Shown: positions 7,745-16,538 of the stretch, one piece after another
How the letters are laid out: every line of letters begins with the position of its first letter
Numbering within the stretch: the first letter of the stretch is position 1
Assembly: GCA_937911505.1 (NCBI GenBank)
Contig: CALEMF010000045.1
Span: 1 to 64,000 of the forward strand
Direction of reading: 5' to 3'
DNA from: an uncultured Cytophagales bacterium
GTDB taxonomy: Bacteria > Bacteroidota > Bacteroidia > Cytophagales > Thermonemataceae
Length of the DNA: 64,000 nucleotides
Notes under the pieces: generated by a model
Told to the model about the DNA's origin: nothing
The model's input: the letters and a program-made list of their open reading frames with translations, nothing else
Database searches by the model: none
Position numbers and translations under genes: made by a program

Positions 7745-8921
7745 TTTTCTTACGTTGGTTCTGTGCTTTCTTATTAGTTACCTGAGGGTTTTTCTTATCT
7801 TTTTTGACTTGCCCTCTTTTGTTTCGCCGCTTTCTTTTTCGGTTTCTGTTAGCATCTATTTTTTTGTGGAAAGCTTCTGCCTCTAGTTCCATGACCTCTT
7901 CAAAGTCCTTCTTCACTTCCTCTACTACATTTCCTAGGTTTTCAGGCATTTCTCCTTTCTCATTCATAGCTAAGATTTCTTTTACCTGCTCTATGGTAAG
8001 AGGATGCCAGCTATTTTCTGATTCATAGCCAAACCACATCAACTTCTTAAAAATATCTGTTTTTTTGAGAAAAGCATTGCCTTGTGCAGTTTTAAGAGGC
8101 TTTTCTATAGTGGGAATATCCTTAAGCGCCTCTACATAGGTTTCCAACTCATAATTAAGGCAGCACTTTAACCGCCCACATTGCCCTGAAAGCTTACTAG
8201 GGTTGAGCGACAGGTTTTGGTAACGGGCGGCAGAGGTGGGTACGTTCTTGAAATCAGAAAGCCAAGTAGAACAACACAGTTCACGACCACAAACCCCTAG
8301 CCCTCCTAGGCGACCTGCTTCTTGGCGTAAGCTGATCTGCCGCATTTCTACACGAATTTTAAATTCAGCAGCCAGCACTTTAATTAATTCACGAAAATCT
8401 ACCCGCGCATCTGCTGAGTAGTAAAAGGTAGCTTTGCTGTTATCTGCTTGGAACTCCACATCTGAGAGTTTCATACTAAGCTTAAAGTCTTGAATGATTT
8501 GCCTTGTGCGAAACATAGTAGGCATTTCTCTCGCCTTTGTTTCTTTATGTCTGTCTAGGTCTGTTTCGGTAGCAAGGCGGTATATTTCCAGCACGACGTC
8601 TTCTTCTTTTATCTTCTTCTTGAGCATTTGTAGCCTTACCAGTTCTCCTTGTAGAGAAACGTGCCCTACATGATAACCCGTACCCATATTTACCGCTACG
8701 GGATCTCCCGGAAAAAGGTCTAGTTGATGTGTATTTCGAAAAAACTCTTTCCTTCCATTCTTAAACCGTACTTCTATCACATCAAATTGCTGATCGACTG
8801 GTAAGTCCATGTTACTCAGCCAGTCAAACACATTCATTTTATTACATCCACCAGAGGCACACCCGCCTTTTTTTTTATCAGAAGACCCACAGCCTCCAGT
8901 AGAACAACTTGTACATCCCAT
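7725..8921 (-). CDS. ricT: PSP1-domain protein, RicT/YaaT family
   Basis: The 398-residue product has the PSP1 core: FDVIEVRFKNGRKEFFRN, GDPVAV, and the cysteine signatures GGLGVCGRELCC and SGQCGRLKCCLNYE. In Bacillus, RicT (YaaT) forms an iron-sulfur complex with RicA and RicF that affects RNA processing and development; its role in Bacteroidota is less clear. Two parts are unusual. The first 26 residues are Cys/Gly rich (CTSCSTGGCGSS, CASGGC), which suggests extra metal binding. The C-terminal 40 residues are a Lys/Arg-rich tail, which suggests nucleic acid contact. It lies 49 bases after purD and overlaps gldH by 20 bases. Confidence 0.82.
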   Translation of the reverse strand: MGCTSCSTGGCGSSDKKKGGCASGGCNKMNVFDWLSNMDLPVDQQFDVIEVRFKNGRKEFFRNTHQLDLFPGDPVAVNMGTGYHVGHVSLQGELVRLQMLKKKIKEEDVVLEIYRLATETDLDRHKETKAREMPTMFRTRQIIQDFKLSMKLSDVEFQADNSKATFYYSADARVDFRELIKVLAAEFKIRVEMRQISLRQEAGRLGGLGVCGRELCCSTWLSDFKNVPTSAARYQNLSLNPSKLSGQCGRLKCCLNYELETYVEALKDIPTIEKPLKTAQGNAFLKKTDIFKKLMWFGYESENSWHPLTIEQVKEILAMNEKGEMPENLGNVVEEVKKDFEEVMELEAEAFHKKIDANRNRKRKRRNKRGQVKKDKKNPQVTNKKAQNQRKKNVKKRS

Positions 8922-8970
8922 TTTTCTTCTTTTTATAGATTTAAAGAAAAAACCATTACACTTGTGTGCA

Positions 8971-10251
8971 TTAAACTTCTTGTAAATCTGCTCCTATATC
9001 TTTTCTATAATATTTTCCTTCAAATTGGATTTGCTCCGCTACCTTTCTAGAGGCTTGAAGCGCCTCGTCCATACTTTTTCCTAAAGAGGTAATCGCTAAT
9101 ACGCGCCCTCCGTTTGTTACGAGCTTCTCGTTATGATAAGCTGTACCAGCATGAAAAACGATGCTCTCTTTTACCTGTGCTAGCCCTTCGATTACTTTCC
9201 CCTTTTCATAGGCTTCTGGATAACCTCCTGATACCAATACTACGGTCGTTGCCGTTTGTTCCTCAACCGTAAGTGGTGTTTTGTCGAGGGTCTGTTGTGC
9301 AGTAGCCTGCAATAAAGTAACTAAGTCTGTTTGTATACGTGGTAATACTACTTGCGTCTCTGGATCGCCCATACGTACATTATATTCAATGACATACGGT
9401 TCATCTCCTACCTTCATCAGCCCTATAAATAAAAATCCCTTGTAGTTTATTTGGGCTGCTTGTAACCCTTTGAGTGTAGGCTGAACAATTTTTGCTTCCA
9501 CCTTTTGCATAAAAGCGGCATCGGCAAAAGAGACGGGCGAGATAGCTCCCATTCCACCAGTATTTAGTCCTGTGTCTCCCTCACCAATGCGTTTGTAATC
9601 TTTGGCTGATGGTAGTATTTTATAATGTTTACCATCTGTAAGTATGAATACAGATAGTTCTATGCCTGAGAGAAATTGCTCTATCACCACTTTTTGACTT
9701 GCTACGCCAAACTTTTCTTCCAGTAGCATTTCTTTAAGTATTTCTTTTGCCTCCGTGTGTGTGTCACAAATGATCACGCCTTTACCGGCTGCTAACCCGT
9801 CTGCCTTTAGTACAATAGGCAGTGGATGTTTTTCTACGTAGGCTATTGCTGCGTCATATTGAGCAACGGTGAAAGTGGCATACTGCGCAGTAGGAATTGC
9901 CTGTTCTTGCATAAAACGCTTCGCAAAATCTTTACTGCCCTCTAGTTGGGCTCCTGCTTGGGAAGTACCAATGATTTGTACGGCTTGTAGCGCAGGTTGT
10001 TGTTGAAAGAAATCGATGATGCCATTTACCAAAGGAGCCTCTGGCCCTACGACTACTAAATCTATCTTTTTTTCTATGCAGAGTTGCGCAATGGCTGTAA
10101 AATCATCGAGGAGGATACTTACATTTTCAGCTATTTGTGCTGTACCAGCGTTGCCTGGCGCTACATATAGTCTTTCACAAGAGGTACTTTGTTTTATTTT
10201 CCAAGCAAAAGCATGTTCTCTTCCACCACTGCCCAGTATGAGTATATTCAT
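8971..10251 (-). CDS. purD: Phosphoribosylamine-glycine ligase (GAR synthetase)
   Basis: PurD joins glycine to 5-phosphoribosylamine with ATP, the second step of purine synthesis. The 426-residue product begins MNILILGSGGREHAFAWK. It has the domain motifs YVAPGNAGTA and VVGPEAPLVNGI, the ATP-grasp loop KADGLAAGKGV, and the metal-binding stretch EYNVRMGDPETQ. Length is normal and all landmarks are intact. It heads the purD-ricT-gldH-panB run. A TAAATTTG box lies in the upstream gap on the reverse strand, but I see no clear TTG element at the right distance. Confidence 0.95.
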   Translation of the reverse strand: MNILILGSGGREHAFAWKIKQSTSCERLYVAPGNAGTAQIAENVSILLDDFTAIAQLCIEKKIDLVVVGPEAPLVNGIIDFFQQQPALQAVQIIGTSQAGAQLEGSKDFAKRFMQEQAIPTAQYATFTVAQYDAAIAYVEKHPLPIVLKADGLAAGKGVIICDTHTEAKEILKEMLLEEKFGVASQKVVIEQFLSGIELSVFILTDGKHYKILPSAKDYKRIGEGDTGLNTGGMGAISPVSFADAAFMQKVEAKIVQPTLKGLQAAQINYKGFLFIGLMKVGDEPYVIEYNVRMGDPETQVVLPRIQTDLVTLLQATAQQTLDKTPLTVEEQTATTVVLVSGGYPEAYEKGKVIEGLAQVKESIVFHAGTAYHNEKLVTNGGRVLAITSLGKSMDEALQASRKVAEQIQFEGKYYRKDIGADLQEV

Positions 10252-10357
10252 CGTTTATCCAAGCTAACTTTATGTTATACTATCTACAAATTTAAAATTA
10301 TTTTGGTAAAGCCCCGAAGATTCCTCTCTTTGAAGTAATAAATTGAAAAATGAGGGT

Positions 10358-11197
10358 TTAATATCTCCCTGATCGTTCATATTCGGTTACTTTTCCTTTT
10401 GTATTCCACTCTCTGAGGGTGTAGGGTTCAACGTTTTCCACCAAGGCGTTTTTAGGATGTTGTATTTCTCGCTTTCGTTGACCACTGGAGTAATACTCCA
10501 TCCACCTACCTACTTTTTGGTCGTTTTCGTAGGCGCCCTTTTCTGCTAGAAAACCATTTTTGTAGTAGCGATAATACATGCCATCGCGTTTACCATACTT
10601 GATAGGAATGACTTCTTTTAACTTTTTTTGTTCTGTATCAAAGTAAGTACGTTCTGAATCTTTCTGCCAACCCCTGAAATAGGTAGTCTTATCGAGCAAA
10701 ATATGGTCACGGTCCATCGCATCTCTGCCGTATTTTTCCCATCGGCCGTGTTTGGCGCCTATATAGTAAAAGCCTCTTTCTACTACTTTGTCACCTCTTC
10801 TACGTTCGTAAGGGCCATGCAGTATTCTAGCGCTTCCTTTTTTTACTTTTTTATAGTTGGTTTCATAGATCGCACGCTTTTGTGGGTAAAACCAAGCAAT
10901 ATTTTCTATGTACTTATTAGGTGCTTCGAACTCTTTGAGGTAGTGAAATATCTCGATGTAGCTTCCGTTCTTTACGAAGCTTTTACGCACTTTTTTTCCG
11001 TAATAAACTTTTTTCTTAGCTTTCCGCTTCTTTTTTTTCTTGTCTTTCTTCTTCGTATTTTCCAGCTCTACTTGTAAATCTGGAATACTATCTGTCTCTA
11101 TGGCATTAATACTTTCTTCCTGCGCATAGGCACTATTGAAAACTACCAATAAGATGAGTATATATAGTCGAGAATTCATGTGAATGTATTTACTCAA
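10358..11197 (-). CDS. Exported MORN-like repeat protein of unknown function
   Basis: The 279-residue product has a signal peptide (hydrophobic stretch ending in NSAYAQ; a second in-frame ATG six codons in gives the better start). A very basic segment follows (about 50-70, mostly Lys). The rest holds tandem strands of the YwqK/MORN-variant type, for example YYRYYKNGFLAEKGAYEND, KVGRWMEYYSSGQRKREI and HGPYERRRGDKVVERGFY. Such repeats occur in many exported Bacteroidota proteins and are thought to be binding platforms; no enzyme motif is visible. It stands alone downstream of a YbjN-like gene on the same strand. Confidence 0.6.
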   Translation of the reverse strand: MSKYIHMNSRLYILILLVVFNSAYAQEESINAIETDSIPDLQVELENTKKKDKKKKKRKAKKKVYYGKKVRKSFVKNGSYIEIFHYLKEFEAPNKYIENIAWFYPQKRAIYETNYKKVKKGSARILHGPYERRRGDKVVERGFYYIGAKHGRWEKYGRDAMDRDHILLDKTTYFRGWQKDSERTYFDTEQKKLKEVIPIKYGKRDGMYYRYYKNGFLAEKGAYENDQKVGRWMEYYSSGQRKREIQHPKNALVENVEPYTLREWNTKGKVTEYERSGRY

Positions 11198-11261
11198 TCA
11201 AAATGAATGATTTTTATCTGACTTACAAAGAAACAAAAATTATACGATAGTAGGTTGCATA

Positions 11262-11293
11262 GAAAAGCTATAAAAGTGAATACTTTTATAGCT
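11262..11293 (-). terminator. Terminator after the second tandem YbjN-like gene
   Basis: AGCTATAAAAGT (11266-11277) pairs with ACTTTTATAGCT (11282-11293). It lies 30 bases past the stop on the reverse strand and is followed there by TTTCTATG, a weak U-tract. Confidence 0.55.
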
Positions 11294-11323
11294 AGTAAAC
11301 GATCAGTCTTTTATGGTGCGCTA

Positions 11324-11761
11324 TTATCTACCGCTAAACTGGTTTTTGAGTTGATCATCGAGTGTCTCTGCCCAGAACTCCAAGTCGGCAATACAGGTAC
11401 GCACCTCTTCGTAGTCAATACCATTAATATCTCTTTCGTAAGTGGCACATACAGTATCTGAATCAGGCATTACAGTAAGCTTTACACCTAGCTTAGAGTC
11501 ATTTAGCTCTAGTAGATGTCTGTAAAACTTTGCCTCATCTGTTGCAGGGATTTGTAGCAAAGGGGAGAAAACTCTAAGAAAATAACGTTGAGAACCATCC
11601 TGCATAGAGACACCTTGTATTAATACTAACACCTCTATTTCAGCAGAGCCGAGTGTCCAATACCACGCTTTGCGCTCAACATTGTAAGTATCTTCTACGC
11701 TCAAACCTACAGACTGTACGTACTGATTGATCATACCTTCTACTTGCTGTAATGTTGCCAT
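11324..11761 (-). CDS. YbjN-like protein, tandem copy 2
   Basis: This 145-residue soluble protein is nearly the same as the product of the next gene (11926-12357), about 87 percent identical by eye, with a two-residue insertion near position 45. Landmarks are WYWTLGSAEIEV, RYFLRVFSPLLQIP, AKFYRHLLELNDSKLG and EFWAETLDDQL. It also resembles the product at 5258-5671. The fold is probably the YbjN / secretion-chaperone type and the function is unknown. Each copy has its own start region and its own hairpin terminator, so the duplication covered a whole transcription unit. Confidence 0.6.
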   Translation of the reverse strand: MATLQQVEGMINQYVQSVGLSVEDTYNVERKAWYWTLGSAEIEVLVLIQGVSMQDGSQRYFLRVFSPLLQIPATDEAKFYRHLLELNDSKLGVKLTVMPDSDTVCATYERDINGIDYEEVRTCIADLEFWAETLDDQLKNQFSGR

Positions 11762-11869
11762 TTTTTTGATGTAGTTAGTTTTGAATAATTCACTTGAATT
11801 AGCGTATAAAGAACAAGTAGAAATACAAACTTGCTAGAAAGTTCCTTAGGGTTAGTGTACAGATGGCAT

Positions 11870-11901
11870 AAAAAAACTACAAAAGTAGATGCTTTTGTAG
11901 T
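11870..11901 (-). terminator. Terminator after the first tandem YbjN-like gene
   Basis: ACTACAAAAG (11876-11885) pairs with CTTTTGTAGT (11892-11901) around a 6-base loop. On the reverse strand a T-tract (11875-11870) follows. The stem resembles the terminator of the second copy, which fits duplication of the whole unit. Confidence 0.7.
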
Positions 11902-11925
11902 CTGTTTGTAGATTACTAATATGTA

Positions 11926-12357
11926 TTATCTACCGCTAAACTGATCTTTAAGTTGGTCATCGAGTGTGTCTGCCCAAAACTCTAAATCAGCAATGCAAGT
12001 GCGTACCTCCTCATAATCGATACCATTAATATCTCTTTCGTAAGTTGCATACACCGTGTCTGAGCCAGGCATTACGGTAAGCTTTACGCCTAATTTAGAG
12101 TCGTTTAATTCTAGAAGATGTCTGTAAAACTTCGCCTCATCCGTTTTAGGGATCTGTAGCAAAGGGGAGAAAATTCTGAGGAAATAGCGTTGAGAGCCAT
12201 CTTGCATAGGGATACCTTGTATAAATACCTCTATCTTAGCAGAGCCGATTGTCCAGTACCACGCTTTACGCTCAGCATTGTAAGTGCCTTCTACCGTTAA
12301 GCCTACAGACTGTACGTATTGGTTAACCATTTCCTCCACTTGTTGTATTGTTGCCAT
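11926..12357 (-). CDS. YbjN-like protein, tandem copy 1
   Basis: This 143-residue soluble protein is the partner of the copy at 11324-11761. Conserved blocks are RKAWYWTIGSAKIEV, the RYFLRIFSPLLQIP strand, FYRHLLELNDSKLGVKL, and the C-terminal IADLEFWADTLDDQL. Changes between the copies are spread along the protein and mostly conservative, which suggests that both are under selection. It follows psd after about 75 bases on the same strand. No membrane or export signal is seen. The function is unknown; a chaperone-like or regulatory role would be a guess from fold resemblance. Confidence 0.6.
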   Translation of the reverse strand: MATIQQVEEMVNQYVQSVGLTVEGTYNAERKAWYWTIGSAKIEVFIQGIPMQDGSQRYFLRIFSPLLQIPKTDEAKFYRHLLELNDSKLGVKLTVMPGSDTVYATYERDINGIDYEEVRTCIADLEFWADTLDDQLKDQFSGR

Positions 12358-12431
12358 CCTGCTGATTTAGTTAAGTAAGTTAGACATGAATGATTTAAAT
12401 AAAACTACAGAAAATAAATGGAAATGCAAAC

Positions 12432-13091
12432 TTATTGAGGGAGTTCCGCTATAATCGTTTCGCCCCCTACTGTTTTGTCTCCTATCTTTACCTGAACTTT
12501 TGATTCTAGTGGTAAAAAGACATCTACACGAGAGCCAAATTTAATGAAGCCAAACTCTGCCCCTTTCGCTACAGGCTGACCCTCTTTTACATACCATTTA
12601 ATGCGTTTTGCTACTGCACCTGCAATCTGACGCATCAGTACTTTAATGCCTTTCGGAGAAGTAATGACCAAGGTGGTTCTTTCATTCTCCGTACTCGATT
12701 TAGGGTGCCAAGCGACCAAATATTTCCCCTTGTGGTATTTGAAATACTCAACAGTACCATCTATAGGATTTCGGTTGACGTGTACGTTTAGCGGAGACAT
12801 AAATATAGATACCTGAATACGCTTTTCATTCAGATACTCTGGTTCTTGTGTCTCTTCTATTACTACTACTTTTCCATCTGCAGGAGCAATTACTTGATGC
12901 TCCCCTTGAGGTATAACTCTACGCGGATTACGGAAAAATTGTAGGGTAAATAGGTAGAAAATGAGACTCACTATAATTACTATATTCTGCACCACAATTT
13001 GCGTGGGGAAAAAATAGATAATCGCCACATTGATAGCCGACAGCAAAACTAAAAGTGTAAATAGTAAGGTATGCCCTTCTCTATGAATCAT
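12432..13091 (-). CDS. psd: Phosphatidylserine decarboxylase proenzyme (short form)
   Basis: Psd decarboxylates phosphatidylserine to phosphatidylethanolamine at the inner membrane. The 219-residue product has two N-terminal membrane segments (about 8-50), APADGKVVVIEE, the IFMSPLNVHVNRNP block with catalytic residues, and the self-cleavage site KFGSRVD (about 184-190). Cleavage there turns Ser187 into the pyruvoyl cofactor. The GSR cleavage site and short length mark the archaeal/alphaproteobacterial-type short form common in Bacteroidota. It follows cdsA by 56 bases, which links two steps of the same phospholipid route. Confidence 0.92.
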   Translation of the reverse strand: MIHREGHTLLFTLLVLLSAINVAIIYFFPTQIVVQNIVIIVSLIFYLFTLQFFRNPRRVIPQGEHQVIAPADGKVVVIEETQEPEYLNEKRIQVSIFMSPLNVHVNRNPIDGTVEYFKYHKGKYLVAWHPKSSTENERTTLVITSPKGIKVLMRQIAGAVAKRIKWYVKEGQPVAKGAEFGFIKFGSRVDVFLPLESKVQVKIGDKTVGGETIIAELPQ

Positions 13092-13147
13092 ATGTATGTC
13101 GTTTACTACTAATTATCTGTAAAATTAGTAAAAATTGAGGTTTGAAG

Positions 13148-14023
13148 TCAAAATAATCTTAAAAATAAGGCAATGAAAGGAGCCGCCAGCAATAGCCCAT
13201 CAAAACGATCGAGAAAGCCACCGTGTCCAGGTATTACTGAACCAGAGTCCTTCACTTGGGTACTCCTTTTAAGTAAAGATTCTACTAGGTCGCCATAAGT
13301 TCCTGCAATGGTAATAATAACGCCCAAAACGTACCATTTCCAACTAGCTAAGTGGGTAAAGTAAATGGCTAGCATGGCCGCTACAATAGTGGCTAAAACG
13401 AAGCCTCCAATACTCCCTTCCCAAGTTTTCTTGGGAGAGACGCGCTCGAAGAGCTTCTTCTTACCAAATGCTTTTCCTACAAAATAGGCACCTGAGTCAT
13501 TGGCCCATAATATAAAGAAAATACCCAAGGGTACTTGATAGGTATAGGTACTCTTGTTTAATAGCCACCCCGCTGCTTGAGGAGCCTGCTTAACAAAAGC
13601 CGTTTGTATAAAAAGTGCCCACGAAAAAGCGACATACAATACACCTAAGAAAGTGAAGGCTAAATTGAGAAAGGGCTGTTTGTCATCCTTATCATAAAGT
13701 TTTCCTACAAACGATAAGAAAGCTAAGCAAGGTACTATGTACCATAAAAGGAGGAAATCACTATTTTGAACGATCTCACTACCAAACACTACCCCTGTGA
13801 CAATCCCTATCCCAAGTAAACAGCCCCATAAACGCATGGGCTTATAGCCTGCTTTCATCAGTAATGTATAAAACTCCCATTGGCTCAACAAAGCAATCAG
13901 AAGGAATAACAGGAAGAAGCTCCAAGCACCACTATAGATAGCACCTACGAGCATACCTGCTCCTATTAATCCTGCTATCACTCTTTGCCCTAGGTTGGAG
14001 AGCTTACTCAAAGGTGATTTCAT
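13148..14023 (-). CDS. cdsA: Phosphatidate cytidylyltransferase
   Basis: CdsA makes CDP-diacylglycerol from phosphatidic acid and CTP in the inner membrane, the branch point for all phospholipids. The 291-residue product has about seven to eight membrane segments and the family signature near the C-terminus, with PKKTWEGSIGG (about 195-205) and PGHGGFLDRFDGLL (about 262-275), which contains the metal-binding Asp residues. Its start overlaps the end of the DUF2007 gene by 20 bases. The order CPBP protease, DUF2007, cdsA, psd on one strand suggests one operon for envelope lipid supply. Confidence 0.93.
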   Translation of the reverse strand: MKSPLSKLSNLGQRVIAGLIGAGMLVGAIYSGAWSFFLLFLLIALLSQWEFYTLLMKAGYKPMRLWGCLLGIGIVTGVVFGSEIVQNSDFLLLWYIVPCLAFLSFVGKLYDKDDKQPFLNLAFTFLGVLYVAFSWALFIQTAFVKQAPQAAGWLLNKSTYTYQVPLGIFFILWANDSGAYFVGKAFGKKKLFERVSPKKTWEGSIGGFVLATIVAAMLAIYFTHLASWKWYVLGVIITIAGTYGDLVESLLKRSTQVKDSGSVIPGHGGFLDRFDGLLLAAPFIALFLRLF

Positions 14024-14213
14024 CTTGTATAATTTTAAGCGCTCTGATCACGTCTTCTGCTTTTACAAATATTTCTTGTCCGCCAAACATGTTATAGGAA
14101 GAGTCCTGCTTATTAATGATGACTGCTATAATCTCACTATCCTCTAGTACTGCTTTTACAATACCTGCTTGGTAAGACTTGTCTGTCTCATATATTTTCT
14201 GCCAACGTACCAT
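14004..14213 (-). CDS. DUF2007 family protein
   Basis: The 69-residue product reads MVRWQKIYETDKSYQAGIVKAVLEDS, with YNMFGGQEIFVKAEDVIRAL near the end. This is the DUF2007 pattern, a small ferredoxin-like fold (P-II-like 'putative signal transducing protein'). The proposed role, sensing or adaptor function, is not established. It sits 5 bases after the CPBP protease gene and overlaps cdsA by 20 bases, so it is almost certainly cotranscribed and translationally coupled with both. Confidence 0.75.
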   Translation of the reverse strand: MVRWQKIYETDKSYQAGIVKAVLEDSEIIAVIINKQDSSYNMFGGQEIFVKAEDVIRALKIIQDEITFE

Positions 14214-14218
14214 GAAAC

Positions 14219-15160
14219 TTATTCTCTGGTTAAATAAACACGTTTCTTAAAAAGAAAAACAAGCGCTCCCGTCAATAGTAAAGAGACAAAAGCCGCCCAC
14301 CAAGAAACTTGGCTAGAATCTTCTAAGTTGACAGAGGTAGCGCCTTGCTGATATAAATAAAGCGCTAGCAAGGTAGCACCATTATTAATAAAATGAGCAA
14401 CGATAGGATACCACAGGTTTTGGGTCCATAAATAAAGGTAGCCAAAGAGCGCCCCTAGCAGTAAACGTGGAATAAAACCATAAAACTGTACGTGAATGGC
14501 CGAAAAAATAACGGCTACAAGCCATACAGCCCCATGATGATAGCGACGACCAAAGTGCTGTATGAGAAAATTCTGCAATAAACCTCTGAACAACAGTTCT
14601 TCACCGACGGCTGGGATCACTGCAATGACTACCAGCGCTATTAAAAACTGGGTCACACTAGGAAAGTCTGTCAAAAATATGGTAAGTGCCTTTAGGTTTT
14701 CTTCTTTTTGCTGAATGTAGCTTTCCACCTCGCTTAGTGCTGCTGGCAGTTGCATTTGCGCATTGAGGTAAGCAGTATAGCTGATGAAGGGCACTACGAA
14801 GAGAACCATCAAGACCACCAACATCACTAGAAAAGCACTGGTTCGCGTTTGTGCTACCAAAGGATTCTCTACATTTTTTTCTATGAAATGGACATAAATA
14901 AGTGGAGCTAATACAAAACCACCCAAGGCTGTAAAAGCTTGTAGTAGCATAATGCCCGTCCAAGCACCGTCTACTTCTGTACCTAGTGTGGGGTTATTCA
15001 AAATGTAGGCAATTTCTTCTGTCTGTAGAAGGTCGGTGACAGTTACAAGATAAGTAGCAATCCCTTGCATCAATAGCATACAGCCAAATACCAACAGCGT
15101 AAGTACCAATAATCTAAATAATAACGGGCGATACAATCTTTCTGTAGAATTGTTCGTCAT
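14219..15160 (-). CDS. CPBP family intramembrane metalloprotease
   Basis: The 313-residue product (starting at MTNNSTERLYR) has about eight membrane segments. It carries the CPBP/Abi motifs EELLFRGLLQNFL (paired Glu, then Arg), FSAIHVQF (His) and HFINNGAT (His plus Asn), which form the metal-dependent active site of Rce1-like proteases. Substrates in Bacteroidota are unknown; relatives act in protein maturation or bacteriocin immunity. I chose the ATG at 15160 because the 29 codons upstream lack a membrane-protein-like N-terminus. It is the first gene of the DUF2007-cdsA-psd run and divergent from dus. Confidence 0.82.
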   Translation of the reverse strand: MTNNSTERLYRPLLFRLLVLTLLVFGCMLLMQGIATYLVTVTDLLQTEEIAYILNNPTLGTEVDGAWTGIMLLQAFTALGGFVLAPLIYVHFIEKNVENPLVAQTRTSAFLVMLVVLMVLFVVPFISYTAYLNAQMQLPAALSEVESYIQQKEENLKALTIFLTDFPSVTQFLIALVVIAVIPAVGEELLFRGLLQNFLIQHFGRRYHHGAVWLVAVIFSAIHVQFYGFIPRLLLGALFGYLYLWTQNLWYPIVAHFINNGATLLALYLYQQGATSVNLEDSSQVSWWAAFVSLLLTGALVFLFKKRVYLTRE

Positions 15161-15289
15161 CTCGTGTAAATGTGTTAAATTTGCCTCTGCAAAACTAAGT
15201 AAAATTGTCAGATTGTAGGTGATAAGTGTTTGAAAATTCCTGATCAAGCGCTTTATCTCTCCTTTCTCAATTGACTATTTGGGATAACT

Positions 15290-16279
15290 ATGATTAAAAT
15301 TGGCTCTATTCAACTAGGTGAATTTCCTTTATTATTAGCTCCTATGGAAGATGTAAGCGATCCTCCTTTTCGTGCGGTATGCAAGGCCAACGGAGCAGAT
15401 ATGATGTATACAGAGTTCATTTCTTCGGAAGGACTTATCAGAGATGCTGTAAAAAGTAAGCAAAAGCTTGATATTTTTGAGTACGAACGTCCCATTGGGG
15501 TGCAACTGTTCGGCAGTGACGTTGAAACGATGTCCACCTGTGCCGAAATCGCTACACAGGTGAACCCAGATTTAATTGATATTAACTATGGTTGCCCTGT
15601 GAAAAAAGTAGCTTGTAAAGGTGCAGGAGCTGCTTTGCTACAGGACATCCCAAAAATGGCGGCGATGACCGCTGCTGTGGTAAAATCTACCAAGCTACCC
15701 GTTACTGTCAAGACGCGGCTAGGTTGGGATGACTATACGAAAAATATTGAAGAGGTAGCCGAGCGCCTACAAGATGTGGGTATTCAAGCGCTTACCATTC
15801 ACGGGCGTACCCGTAAACAAATGTACAAGGGCGAGGCGGACTGGACACTCATTGCGAAGATCAAGGAAAACCCTCGCATTCACATTCCTATTTTTGGGAA
15901 TGGCGACATTGACTCGCCTGAGAAAGCACTCTTGTACAAAAATAAATACGGGGTAGACGGGATTATGATTGGTCGGGCAGCGATTGGCTATCCTTGGATT
16001 TTCCGTGAAGTAAAGCACTACCTCACAACAGGAGAGCACCTAGCCAAACCTACGCTCGAAGAGCGCTTGGCAGTTTGTAGACAACATCTTGACTTTTCGG
16101 TACGATGGAAAGGTGAAAAACTAGGTATTTTTGAGATGCGCCGTCATTACACGCAATATTTTAGAGGTTTTCATCATTTTAAACCTTTTAGAATCCGTCT
16201 AGTAGAAGCCCCTACGCAAGCAGAAGTATTGACTATTCTTGAGGAAGTAGAAGCGTATTATGGAGAGGTGTATGTGTAA
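15290..16279 (+). CDS. dusB: tRNA-dihydrouridine synthase (DusB-like)
   Basis: This FMN enzyme reduces specific uridines in the D loop of tRNA with NADPH. The 329-residue product has the barrel landmarks LLAPMEDVSDPPFRAVC, the catalytic Cys in INYGCPVKK (about 100), VTVKTRLGWD, ALTIHGRTRKQMYKG, and the FMN phosphate site IFGNGDI with DGIMIGRAAIGYPWIF. The C-terminal helical tRNA-binding domain is present (MRRHYTQYFRG). DusB is the usual single Dus of Bacteroidota, but the subtype is inferred. It is a single gene, divergent from the CPBP operon. Confidence 0.92.
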   Translation: MIKIGSIQLGEFPLLLAPMEDVSDPPFRAVCKANGADMMYTEFISSEGLIRDAVKSKQKLDIFEYERPIGVQLFGSDVETMSTCAEIATQVNPDLIDINYGCPVKKVACKGAGAALLQDIPKMAAMTAAVVKSTKLPVTVKTRLGWDDYTKNIEEVAERLQDVGIQALTIHGRTRKQMYKGEADWTLIAKIKENPRIHIPIFGNGDIDSPEKALLYKNKYGVDGIMIGRAAIGYPWIFREVKHYLTTGEHLAKPTLEERLAVCRQHLDFSVRWKGEKLGIFEMRRHYTQYFRGFHHFKPFRIRLVEAPTQAEVLTILEEVEAYYGEVYV

Positions 16280-16433
16280 TGGTATAGTTGATAAGTAGCA
16301 GCGAGTCTTAGAGTGTGTTTAAATTTTTCCTAACTACCTATTTTTAAGATCGGTATAACTGCGTAGGCCTGGAAATCCAGCGGGGAGGTGGGATGGTTTG
16401 TGGGTAGAAGCTTTGGATTTTCTTGATTTTTTG

Positions 16434-16461
16434 GTTCGTTTTTCATCAAGGAAAAATGAAC
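16434..16461. repeat. 11-bp inverted repeat in a gene-poor stretch
   Basis: GTTCGTTTTTC (16434-16444) pairs with GAAAAATGAAC (16451-16461), with one G-T pair and a 6-base loop. The sequence around it (TTGATTTTTTGGTTCGTTTT) resembles, in reverse, part of the gap at 20.87 kb (AGAACCAAAAACC), so both may be copies of one decayed repeat. The rest of 16280-16538 shows no gene. Confidence 0.4.
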
Positions 16462-16538
16462 GGAAGACAAATTGAAGCATAAGTGATGAAAATTCCGTGA
16501 AATATTAATTATGCAGAATTTAATTTTTAGACACTATC

